Shown here: piece by piece, positions 54,430 to 63,500 of the stretch
Layout of the letters: every line of letters starts with the position of its first letter
Position numbering within the stretch: position 1 is the stretch's first letter
Source: CAWBRT01 sp963832785
Lineage (GTDB): Bacteria > Acidobacteriota > Terriglobia > Terriglobales > Acidobacteriaceae
NCBI GenBank assembly: GCA_963832785.1
Contig: CAWHVF010000007.1
Span: 248,001 to 312,000, forward strand
Direction of reading: 5' to 3'
Length of the DNA stretch: 64,000 nt
Notes under the pieces: generated by a model
Seen by the model: the letters and a program-made list of their open reading frames with translations, nothing else
Told to the model about the DNA's origin: nothing
Database searches by the model: none
Translations under genes and position numbers: made by a program

Positions 54430-54931
54430 GATGAGCCCTGTCCCGTGCCGTCAGAATCGCCCACCGGCTTCCTCGACGAGCGAAGCTCGTTGGCTGCTGC
54501 AAGACCGGTCTGGATTTGCTTCTTCTGTTATTTGCCGGACTATTGCCGGCCGTCCCCGCCTTTCGTAGTTCTCTGCTTACACTGGCCCCCGCCTCCGCTG
54601 GAAGGACCTTGGCACACAGCGGCTTTCATAATCTGTCTGCACGGCAAATTCCAGAGCGGAAGCCCTCCAACTCCTTCATTTGCTTACTGGACACTCGCTC
54701 GGAACTGAGACAAAATGGCGCAGCCATCGTGTTCGAGTCAAAGTGTCGCAGCTTTTGGCGGAGCCCGCCAGTTACTTTCGATTAGCCCGGCGGCTGGTTT
54801 CTATTGACGGCTGCGGGCCGGCTTGCGGCATAGTTGGTGAGGCCACTGGGAGCGGAAAGTGGAGGTGGTGGTGCGCTTTCCATCGGCTGTTCCGAGATCA
54901 TGTTTCGCAAGCGTACGGCTGGAAGGCAACC
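54430..54931. other. Gene-free divergent spacer
   Basis: This 502-base region separates the divergent c-di-GMP enzyme and the sigma-54/PilZ activator, and should hold promoters for both. TTGGCACACAGCGGCTTTC near 54609-54627 recalls a sigma-54 -24/-12 promoter but the GG-GC spacing is one base short. No gene is supported. Confidence 0.4.
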
Positions 54932-56314
54932 ATGGATGTCACAGAGCCGGGAAACGATATCGGCGAGGGCGGCGCTAATAGCTTCATTGTCGCCAGTCCG
55001 GAGATGAAGAAAATAATATCGCTTCTTCCCCGGGTCGCCGCCAGCACCGCATCCGTGCTGATCACCGGCGAAACGGGAACCGGTAAGGAATTGATTGCCC
55101 GCGCCATCCGCTCTTACTCGCAGCGCTGCCAGCACCCCTGGGTCGACATCAATTGCGCCGCCATCCCCGAACACCTGCTGGAAAGCGAGCTGTTCGGCTA
55201 CGAGAAGGGCGCATTCAGCGGCGCCGACTCCGCCAAAAAAGGGCTGTTCGAGTTAGCCGACGGCGGCATCATCCTGCTGGACGAAGTCGGCGAGCTTGAT
55301 CCCAAGCTGCAGGTCAAGCTGTTGCGCGTGCTGGACGGCGCGCCTTACTACCGCCTCGGCGGTAACCGCAAGATCTCGGTCAATGTTAGGGTACTCGCCG
55401 CCACCAATCAGCCCCTCGAACAGCGGGTGCAAACCGGCGAATTCCGCCGCGACCTTTATCACCGTCTCGGCCAGTTCCACCTGAAGATTCCGCCCCTGCG
55501 CGAACGGCCGGAGGACATTTTCGCCCTGGCGAATTATTTCCTGGGCAGGTTTGCGCCGGAAAAGCGATTCTCGTCAGCCGCCAGGGAGCGTCTGCTCGGC
55601 TATCACTGGCCGGGGAACGTCCGCGAGCTGGAAAGCGTGGTGCTCCAGGCGGCAACCTTGAGGGAGGAACAGGAGATAAGCGCCGACTCTCTTCCCCTGG
55701 AAAAGGAATTTCCGGCGGAAGCTGAACGCGCGTTGCCGGGTGTAGCGGCCGAGGCCGGTGTGGACGCCTTCGATGCGGCTGGCGCGCCGCTGCCAGGCAT
55801 ACACGATCTGACAACCCTGGAGCGGCATGCCATTATCGGCGCCTTGGCCGACACCGGCGGGCACCAGGGAATGACGGCCATCGAGCTGGGCATCTCGCGC
55901 CGCACTCTCAGCCGCAAGCTGAAGTTTTACAACATCGACCCGCTGCGCTCCTGGAAGGTAAGCGCGCCCGTGGGCGAGCTCAGCCCCGAGCAACAATTGC
56001 GCTTCCGCTATAGCATCGCCGTGCCGGTGGAGGTGGGGACGCCGGGTGGCGAAAGTTTCCGGTTCGAGACCCGAAACGTGAGCTGTGGAGGGATTTGCAT
56101 CAGAGGCGCGCAGAAGCTGCCGAAAACCGGCGGAGCGCTCTCCATCCGCCTGAACCTGCCCGGCTGCTCCGCCCCGGTCGATGCCGTCGGCAAGATCGTC
56201 TGGAGCGACCGCCAAGGCGCCATGGGCATTCGTTTCGTCAACGCTCCCCGCGACACCCAGCTCGCCCTCAGCGACTGGCTCAAACAAAAACAGGAAGTGG
56301 AAGGCTGGCAGTAA
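54932..56314 (+). CDS. Sigma-54-dependent activator fused to a PilZ domain
   Basis: The protein starts almost at once with the AAA+ domain: GETGTGKE (46-53), GAFSGA loop (93-98; the usual GAFTGA with Thr to Ser), IILLDEVGEL, and YHWPGNVRELESVV. An HTH of the Fis type follows (MTAIELGISRRTLSRKLKFYNID). The last 110 residues form a PilZ domain with NVSCGGICIRG (NXSXXG), while the upstream RXXXR motif is degenerate (RFRYS). There is no receiver domain. It may tie sigma-54 transcription to c-di-GMP. The start fits a GGAAGG site. Confidence 0.9.
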   Translation: MDVTEPGNDIGEGGANSFIVASPEMKKIISLLPRVAASTASVLITGETGTGKELIARAIRSYSQRCQHPWVDINCAAIPEHLLESELFGYEKGAFSGADSAKKGLFELADGGIILLDEVGELDPKLQVKLLRVLDGAPYYRLGGNRKISVNVRVLAATNQPLEQRVQTGEFRRDLYHRLGQFHLKIPPLRERPEDIFALANYFLGRFAPEKRFSSAARERLLGYHWPGNVRELESVVLQAATLREEQEISADSLPLEKEFPAEAERALPGVAAEAGVDAFDAAGAPLPGIHDLTTLERHAIIGALADTGGHQGMTAIELGISRRTLSRKLKFYNIDPLRSWKVSAPVGELSPEQQLRFRYSIAVPVEVGTPGGESFRFETRNVSCGGICIRGAQKLPKTGGALSIRLNLPGCSAPVDAVGKIVWSDRQGAMGIRFVNAPRDTQLALSDWLKQKQEVEGWQ

Positions 56315-56452
56315 CCGGTGCCGGGTGCGCCACCCAAGCTTCTTTAGCTTGAGTGGGGTAGTTCTGCTTGAGTGGGATAGTTCCCAGGCTGCTAAATCTG
56401 TGCTGATGCCCCGCATGTGCGTACCTTTCGCAGATGCGGGACACGCGGCTGC

Positions 56453-57841
56453 CTATTCTCCGCCGTTCTCTTTTTTCAGCCGGCGCAGCAGTGAGGTCGG
56501 ATGTATGCCCAGGATGCGGGCCGCCTGCGCCTTGTTGTTGCCGGTGGCGACCAGCACTTCGTGAATGTAGCGCAGCTCGACTTCGCGCAGGCTCAGCAGC
56601 CGGCTTCCTTCGCCGCCGCTGGCGGCCGCCGTGGCCGTGGATTGTTCGGCGGCATGATGGAACTGGTAATCCCTGACCTCCTCCGGCAGGCTGCTTTCGT
56701 CGATTTCTCCTTCCGGCGCCAGGATCATGGTGCGCTCGATCACGTTCTTCAACTCGCGAATGTTCCCCGGCCACGGATACTGCGTGAGCAGATCGGCTGC
56801 CGCCGGCGTAAGCCCGCTGAAATTCTTCTTCAGCTCCTCGTTGTAGCGCTTCATCAACTCCAGCGCCAGCGGGACGATGTCTTCCCGCCGGTTGCGCAGC
56901 GCGGGAATGAAGAGCGGGACCACGTTCAGCCGGTAGAACAGGTCTTCGCGAAATTCGCCGCGGGCCGCCGATTCCTTCAGCACCTTGTTGGTCGCCGAAA
57001 TGATGCGCACGTCGACCATGATCGGCCTGGTGCCGCCCAGCCGCATAAAGCTCCCCTGTTCCAGCACGCGCAGCAGCTTGGCCTGCACGCTCAGCGACAT
57101 GTTGCCGATCTCGTCGAGAAACAATGTGCCGTGATCGGCCTTTTCCAGCAACCCTTCTTTGCGCCGGCGGGCGTCGGTGAAGGCCCCCGGCTCGTAGCCG
57201 AACAGCTCGCTCTCCAGCAGCGTATCCGGCAGGGCGGCGCAGTTGAGCTCCACCAGCGGATTCTGCGCGCGCGGGCTGGCGTAGTGGATGGCCTTGGCCA
57301 GCACCTCCTTGCCGGTGCCGCTCTCGCCCTGGACGAGGATGGTGGTGCGGTCGGTTTCGGCGGCCTTGCGTGCCATCTCCAGCATCTCGCGCATGGCCGG
57401 ATTGCGGGTGACTACCTTGCCGAAGTTGTAGCGGCCCTGCTCGGTTTCGACCGAGTCGCGCACCCGCACGTGCAGGGTCAGCATCTCGCTGGCGCGGCGG
57501 ATGGTGCTCAGCATGTCGACGATGTGAAAGGGCTTGATGAGGTAGTCGTAGGCGCCCAGCTTCATCGACTCCACGGCGCGGTCCACCATGTGGTAAGCGC
57601 TCATCATCAGCACTACCGTGGCGCTGTTGCGTTTCTTGATCTGCCGCAGGACCTCGAGGCCGTCCACCCCGGGCAGCACCACGTCCACCAGCGCCAGCTC
57701 GGTGGGTTGCTCGTTGAAAAGCTGCAGGCCTTCTTCGCCCGACATGGCGACCCGGACCTCGTAGCCTTCGGCCTGCAACGCCCGCCCGATGGTGCGCAGC
57801 GTAAGCGCTTCGTCGTCGATCACCAGGATCGAATAAGCCAT
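56453..57841 (-). CDS. NtrC-family sigma-54 response regulator
   Basis: This 462-residue protein has a receiver (acidic pocket IDDEA, phospho-Asp53 in LVDVVLPG, Lys in LIKPFH), an AAA+ domain (GESGTGKEVLAKAIH, GAFTDA loop, GTLFLDEIGNMS, YPWPGNIRELKNVIERT) and a Fis-type HTH (NNKAQAARILGIHPTSLLRRLKK). GAFTDA replaces GAFTGA, a change common in AtoC-like activators. It follows the histidine kinase gene on the same strand, so the two form a two-component system; target genes are unknown. Confidence 0.94.
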   Translation of the reverse strand: MAYSILVIDDEALTLRTIGRALQAEGYEVRVAMSGEEGLQLFNEQPTELALVDVVLPGVDGLEVLRQIKKRNSATVVLMMSAYHMVDRAVESMKLGAYDYLIKPFHIVDMLSTIRRASEMLTLHVRVRDSVETEQGRYNFGKVVTRNPAMREMLEMARKAAETDRTTILVQGESGTGKEVLAKAIHYASPRAQNPLVELNCAALPDTLLESELFGYEPGAFTDARRRKEGLLEKADHGTLFLDEIGNMSLSVQAKLLRVLEQGSFMRLGGTRPIMVDVRIISATNKVLKESAARGEFREDLFYRLNVVPLFIPALRNRREDIVPLALELMKRYNEELKKNFSGLTPAAADLLTQYPWPGNIRELKNVIERTMILAPEGEIDESSLPEEVRDYQFHHAAEQSTATAAASGGEGSRLLSLREVELRYIHEVLVATGNNKAQAARILGIHPTSLLRRLKKENGGE

Positions 57842-57850
57842 TGAAAACCC

Positions 57851-57937
57851 ATTTCAGATTTTTGATTTCCGGCTGAACGGTGGCCGCAGGGTTCTTGTTT
57901 GTTCTTCAATCAGAAATCAAAAATCAAAAATCTTAAA
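57851..57937. repeat. AT-rich palindromic element between kinase and regulator genes
   Basis: GATTTTTGATTTC (about 57857-57869) and GAAATCAAAAATC (about 57912-57925) are complementary, and AAATCTTAAAT extends the right side. It belongs to the family at 3713-3827 and separates two genes that would normally be nearly adjacent. Confidence 0.75.
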
Positions 57938-57938
57938 T

Positions 57939-59018
57939 TCACACGACCACCTCTTCGCTCTCCAGCATCAGGCTGCCTTGCTGGCGCATGGGCAGTGTCA
58001 GCCGCACGGTGGTGCCGCGCCCCGGCAGGCTTTCGATACGAATATCGCCGCCGTGGCTGTGCGCGTAAGACTGGCTGATGCTGAGTCCCAGGCCGGTGCC
58101 CTTGTTGCGCTTGGTGGTAAAAAACGGCTCGAAGACGTGCGGCAGAATGTCCGCCGGGATGCCTACGCCGTTGTCGGCCACGGCGATCTCGATGTTGTCC
58201 TCGAACTTGATCTTGCGCGCCGAAATGGTGATCCTGCCGCCATCCGGCATGGCCTGAGCGGCATTAAGCAGCAGGTTCATCAAAATCTGCGAGAGCTGGT
58301 TGGAATCGGCGCTGATGACCGGCAGATCTTCGGCGATCTCGGTTTGCACCTGGATGTTGCGGAACATCGGCTGATGGCGCAGAAAGTTCACCGTCTCGGC
58401 CACCAGGCGCTCGACGCTCAGGCGGCTGATGCTCAGCGGAGCGGGACGGGCGTAATTCAACAGCCCGCGCACCGCCAGCGAGATGCGCTTTATGCCTTCG
58501 ATGCACTGCTCGATTTCTTCCCGCCGCTCCGCTTCGCAAGTTTCCTTCAGCTCCAGCTCCAGGTGGGAGAGAATGCCCAGCAGCGGATTGTTGATTTCAT
58601 GCGCCGCGCCCAGGGCAAGCTGCGCCAGCGAGGCGTATTTTTCGTACTCGGAGAGCTGGGCCTCGAACTGCATCTTCTGCTTGACCAGCTCGCGCTCCTC
58701 TTCCAGCTTGCGCAGCAGCTCCTGTTGCGCCATGTCGCGTTCGCGCTCGCGCACTGCGGTAAGGTCGCGGGCGCGCTTGAGCTCGGCATTTACCCGCGTC
58801 AGGTCGCGATTGCGCAGGGAAACTCCGGCCAGCACCAGGGCCAGGGCCACGGCTATGGCGAACAGAATGGCCACCTCGATGTGAACGAAGTTTGGTAACC
58901 AGCCCGGCCGGGCCCAGCGCACATAGTCCGGAATCGCGAACGACCATCGGGGGACAACTCCAATGGCCGCAGCCAGCAGCGCCGAACGTGCTACCCGGGT
59001 TAGCTTTCTCCGGCCCAT
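57939..59018 (-). CDS. Membrane sensor histidine kinase (NtrB-like)
   Basis: One or two N-terminal helices (HIEVAILFAIAVALALVLAGV) anchor the protein, followed by a long coiled coil (LKRARDLTAVRERERDMAQQELLRKLEEERELVKQKM). The phospho-His is in AHEINNPLLGILSHLELEL, the N box in LMNLLLNAAQAMPDGG, and the G boxes in DNGVGIPADIL and GTGLGLSISQ. No large periplasmic domain is present. It pairs with the NtrC-type regulator downstream. The start is ATG at 59018 or GTG at 59036, neither clear. Confidence 0.92.
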   Translation of the reverse strand: MGRRKLTRVARSALLAAAIGVVPRWSFAIPDYVRWARPGWLPNFVHIEVAILFAIAVALALVLAGVSLRNRDLTRVNAELKRARDLTAVRERERDMAQQELLRKLEEERELVKQKMQFEAQLSEYEKYASLAQLALGAAHEINNPLLGILSHLELELKETCEAERREEIEQCIEGIKRISLAVRGLLNYARPAPLSISRLSVERLVAETVNFLRHQPMFRNIQVQTEIAEDLPVISADSNQLSQILMNLLLNAAQAMPDGGRITISARKIKFEDNIEIAVADNGVGIPADILPHVFEPFFTTKRNKGTGLGLSISQSYAHSHGGDIRIESLPGRGTTVRLTLPMRQQGSLMLESEEVVV

Positions 59019-59176
59019 AGCTATGACCGTTATCACTCACTGCTCACTGAAAGCAGTGACAACGGTCACCCGCGCCGGTGCCGCCACGCGGCAAATCCGT
59101 CATTTAGGGCTTGGCCCGGCGCTCTGTTGCTGAGTTCGCCGCGGGGTGCTAGCCCGGATTATTCATGAAACAGGAA

Positions 59177-59356
59177 CGTCATTCTGAGTGACGCGCCCGC
59201 GTTGTCGTGCGACCCGCATACGTTGCGGGTCGGCGGGCGCGGAGTCGAAGAATCTTGCGTTTTGCATCTCTGCAGAGCGAAGGAAAACGCAAGATCCCTC
59301 GACTCGAACCGGTTGCGCCAAAAGCAGGCGCGGCCCGGTTCTCGCTCGGGATGACG
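59177..59356. repeat. Divergent CGTCAT-ended inverted-repeat element
   Basis: Ends CGTCATTCTGAG and TCGGGATGACG are inverted copies with changes. Inside, TCTTGCGTTTT and AAAACGCAAGA pair perfectly, and CATACG/CGTTGCGGGT lies beside. It is related to the TGTCAT-ended elements at 30414 and 45173. Confidence 0.75.
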
Positions 59357-59390
59357 CCTTTGGGTTGTTGGCAATCATGAAAAATCCACG

Positions 59391-59882
59391 CTAGTAGCGT
59401 TCCCAGTGGAGCACTTGCGAAAGCGGGCGTTTCGACTGCTGCGGCGACTCGGCGGGGTAGCCGAGGGGGATCATGCTGATCAGTTTGTGACCCTGCGGCG
59501 CGCCCGCCAACTGGCGCACGGTTTCCGCATACGGTTTCTTGTCGCCGTCAACCCAACATGTGCCCAGGCCAAGGGCGCGGGCCGCCAGCAAAATGTTCTC
59601 GGTTGCCGCCGCACCGTCCTCCAGGTACCAGGTGCTGGGACCGCAGAACACCAGGATGCAGGCCGCCGCGCTGGCGATGTGTTTGCCATAGGTGGTCAGC
59701 TCCGCCAGCCGCCGCAGCATGCCGCGTTCGGTAACCACTACGAATTCCCAAGGTTGAAGGTTGCGGGCGGTCGCTGCCAGGCGGCCGCAGTCGATGATCT
59801 GCTCGATCATCTCCCGCGACACCGGCGCACCCGTGTATGCCCGTATCGACCGGCGTGTTTTCAAGGCCTCAATCGCGTCCAT
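59391..59882 (-). CDS. Short nitroreductase-family protein
   Basis: The 163-residue protein has the core nitroreductase motifs: ALKTRRSIRAYTGAPV with the FMN-phosphate Arg residues, ATARNLQPWEFVVV, and LGTCWVDGDKKPYAETVR near the C-terminus. It is shorter than the family member at 3835-4503, closer to the small single-domain type. It probably binds FMN and uses NAD(P)H; the substrate is unknown. It has no operon partner. Confidence 0.87.
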   Translation of the reverse strand: MDAIEALKTRRSIRAYTGAPVSREMIEQIIDCGRLAATARNLQPWEFVVVTERGMLRRLAELTTYGKHIASAAACILVFCGPSTWYLEDGAAATENILLAARALGLGTCWVDGDKKPYAETVRQLAGAPQGHKLISMIPLGYPAESPQQSKRPLSQVLHWERY

Positions 59883-60027
59883 GGTTCTCCTGTAAAGTAC
59901 GCGATTATAGGCGACGGAGTTGGGAAGTCAAGCAGCGCCGCGGAACCTTTCTCCGCGTATCCGGGATTTGCCATTGCGATTACGGCAGCGGGGTCTGCTG
60001 CCCGCCGGCGTTGTGCGATCCCAGCCG

Positions 60028-60393
60028 CTAGCTCTCAACCGCCCTGGTAACCACCTGGATCAGCGTCGCGGGATCGACCGGCTTTTCCAGCAGCGCAAAG
60101 CGATAGCCGTAATCGGCCTGCTGCGAGGTGCAGCCCGGAGCGTCGCCCGAAATCAGCACCACCTTGCAGGCGGGACAATAGTCACGCACCCAACTGGCCA
60201 GCCGCAGGCCATTGGTTGGCATGAGATAGTCGGTGACGATGACGTCGGGCTTTGATCCGATGGCAGTGTTAATGGCGGGGAGGCCGTCGTAAAACGTCTT
60301 TACCTGAAAACCGGCGTCCCGCAGGACCTGGGAAATGGCATTGGCAAGAATACGGTCATCGTCGACGACGAAGACCTGGGATGGTTTCGGCAT
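60028..60393 (-). CDS. Single-domain response regulator
   Basis: The 121-residue protein is a receiver domain alone: VDDDR, phospho-acceptor Asp55 in VIVTDYLMPTNG, Ser/Thr in LISGDAPG, and Lys in LLEKPVDPA. It lacks an output domain, so it signals by contact or passes phosphate onward. I take the ATG at 60393 (MPKPSQVFVVDDD); the frame is open to 60453 without conserved sequence. Confidence 0.9.
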   Translation of the reverse strand: MPKPSQVFVVDDDRILANAISQVLRDAGFQVKTFYDGLPAINTAIGSKPDVIVTDYLMPTNGLRLASWVRDYCPACKVVLISGDAPGCTSQQADYGYRFALLEKPVDPATLIQVVTRAVES

Positions 60394-60579
60394 GGGCCCA
60401 CCTACATCTGTTATGTACAGCTTACTTCCAAACTCGCCAACGTGCCACCGCAAATTGCCCGAACTGGGCTACAGGAGCGGTTTTCCGAGCAGGAGCTCCG
60501 GGCAGAGCGGGGCCATAAACGGCATCCCCCGGCGTTACCGCGTGCCGGGGGACGCAGGGCCGTTTCCTGGCTGCTTGCT

Positions 60580-63500
60580 TTAGGAGACGATCAGCGAGAC
60601 CGTCATCGAGTGCGTCAAGCCGCCTGGGTTCGTGGCGTAAATCGTTACCTGGGGCGTCTGCGAGGCGCTCGAACTTCCTCCGCCGCAGCCAATCATTCCC
60701 ACGCCGAGGCAGAGGAGCAGCAGAAGCAGCGCCAGCCAGCGGCGACGGCGTCCGGCCAAGACCAGCCCCAGGGCGCCGAACGGCAGCATGGCTGCCAGCA
60801 GGCGTCCAGGCCTTCTCAAGCTGCCGATGACGACCTGCTGTCCTTTGGGGACCGTGACCGTCACCGTGGCGGTCTGGTTCGCGCCAGTGCCCAGCGTGAC
60901 CGAGGTCGGGGATACCGAGCAGGTGATCTGCCCCGTCCCGGTGCAGCTTAGGGAAATGGATTGGCTGGAGCTTCCTCCGAGCCCGGCCAGGGAGACCGAA
61001 AACGTCATCGGCGTGCCGGCGGTAACCTGCTGTGAGGTAGGTCCGGTCAGGGAGAAATCGGCCTGGGTAGTGCTGCCGCCGGGCGAGCTTCCCGTGCCAT
61101 TGCCGCTGCCCGACAGGGCCACGGTGAACGGAAAGTTGTTGCCGTTGCCGTTGATTATCAGCGTGCCCAGGCGCGATCCCGCGGTGGTGGGGGTGAATGT
61201 GACCCCGATGGTGCAGAATTGTCCGGTCGCCAGCAGCGAATTGCAGTTATTTGAACTCACGCTGAAGTCGCCATTGCCGGAGGTTATTCCAGTAGTGCTG
61301 GCCAATACGCTGCTCATTATGAGGGGCCAGGCGGGATCGGTATTTGTCACCGTGACGTTCTGAGCCGTGCTGGCCGTTCCCACGTTGACGGTGCCAAAGG
61401 TCAGGCTGGCGGGCGAAACCGTGTCCTGCACCAGTTCTCCGGTGCCCGTCAGGCCTACGATCTGCGGGCTGTTGGTCGCATCGTCCACCATCGTCAGCGA
61501 GCCGTTGCGCGTGCCGGTGGCGGTGGGCGTGAAGGTCACGTTGATGGTGCAGGTTGCGGGAGGAGTCAGTGTGGCGTTGGGCGGGGTGCCGCAATTGTTG
61601 GTTTGCGTGAACTCTCCCGAAGTCGTAATGCTGGAGAAGTGGACCGGGGCTTGGCTGGCTCGGACGACTACCGGCATGGTAACCGACGGATTGGCATTAG
61701 TAGATGACCAGCCCACCGCCACCGGCGATGAGAAGGTCACGGCGGGGCCGCCGCTGACTACAGTTAACACCGGGAAGCTTTGCCCCGAGATACTGGCTAC
61801 GAAGGCGTCTTGATTGGTGCCGTAGTTGGATTGCACGGCAGATTGTGTGGGAAAGTCTGTTGAAGTGGTATTGCCCGCCACATAGATATCGATGATGCCG
61901 CCCCCGCGGTTATTGAGCGCGATCGCATTGGCCTGATCGGAGCCGGAGCCGCCCAGATAGGCAGACATGATCAGCGAGCCTCCGTCAGGGCTGATTTTGG
62001 CCAGATAAGCGTCCTGCGTGCCCTGCAGCACATTCATTGCGACCGAGTTGCCGTAATAGAGCGGATTGATGAGGGGGATATCGCTCGACTGTGTGCTGCC
62101 GGCAACGTAAGCCCAGCCGCCCGCGTCGACTGCCACGGCAAGCCCCTGGTCGTTGTTAGTGCCACCCAGATAGGTGCTGTAATCGATTCCCGAACCACTG
62201 GTGTCCATGCGGAGGAGGAAGGCATCCGTTTTGCCGATAACGCCAGAATTCATAGCGTTGGCCGAGGTGTAAATGCCTCCACTGGCGGTGCCGACCACGT
62301 AGGCGCGGCCCTGGTTGTCGACCGCAATGCCCCGGGCCACATTTATGGTCTTGGAGTTGTCAGCCGCGTTGGTCCCCAGCGGGGTCAGATAGACCGGCGA
62401 GCCGGCGTCTTTGGTGGCGACACCGGTGGCGTTGGTGGCGGTGTCATTCCCCAGCACCTTTGCGATCCAGGCGCCGGTGCCCACGTAGTGCATCCCCGGC
62501 AGCCAGGCTATGTTGGCCGGTTCCAGAGAGGCGGTGCTGGAGCCGCCAACCGCGAACACGTCTCCGCCGGGATCGAGTGCTACCCCGTAGGCTTCCGTAG
62601 TCGCAAATACTGGAGCTACCACCGGGCCGAGAATCCTCCAGTTGAAATTGAAGCCAATGCAAGTGGGAGGGGTGGTGCCGGGGGCGAGCGAGGTGCAATC
62701 CGCTACCCGGCTATTAACGGTGATACTCGAGCATATAGCTCCCCAATTCAGAACCCCCGATGTCTGATACCCCGGAAGGGTCGCGCTATATGGCGCGCTC
62801 TCGGCTACCAGAACCTGTGGCGCGACGTTTCCGGGACAAATGACATTGGCAGGGCCAACGCTTGGCGTGCCAACCGTAATGGCATTGGGCGGAACCGGAA
62901 TACCGCCGACGTAGCCGCCGAAACCGGCAGGCCAGGTGGGCCCCGGCGGAACCGGTTGTCCGCCAAACAGCACGGAGAAGAAATAATAGGTAGTGCTGAT
63001 ATCAGGCGTGGCCGGGCACTTGGAAGGCGAAGCGCAATTTTCGCTTTGAGACGAAGGCCTGGGCGTCATGGCCGAACTACCCGGACAAATCATGGTCGGG
63101 TCTGTCGAGCACCCATTCGCGCCTACCGCCGGGATGTGCAGCCCGAAATCGAGCTTGGTAATGAAGGCCACGTAATCTTCTGTCTTGGGCTGAAATCCGT
63201 TGTATACGGGAAAGTCAGGCGACTCCGTCTGGCCCACCACGGTTACGTTTTGCTGCGTGTCTACCGCGATAGAGTATCCGAAATCCGCCAAACTGCCGCC
63301 GAGATAGGTCACTAATTGTTGTGCTCCTGCCACGGGTATCAAGTTGCCGTTGGTGGAGTCGAGGACGGCAATAAAGGCGTCGCTATCGCCGCCCCTGTAC
63401 GTCCCCTGCGGTGTCCCTGCGGCTGTCCCAGAGAGGTCCCTGAAGCTGGTAGCGCCGACGATATAAATGTTGGGGTATCCGTTGGGCACAATGTTAAGGT

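Noticed and set aside
54609..54627. Possible sigma-54 promoter TTGGCACACAGCGGCTTTC
   Set aside because: GG and GC boxes are one base too close for the -24/-12 rule.
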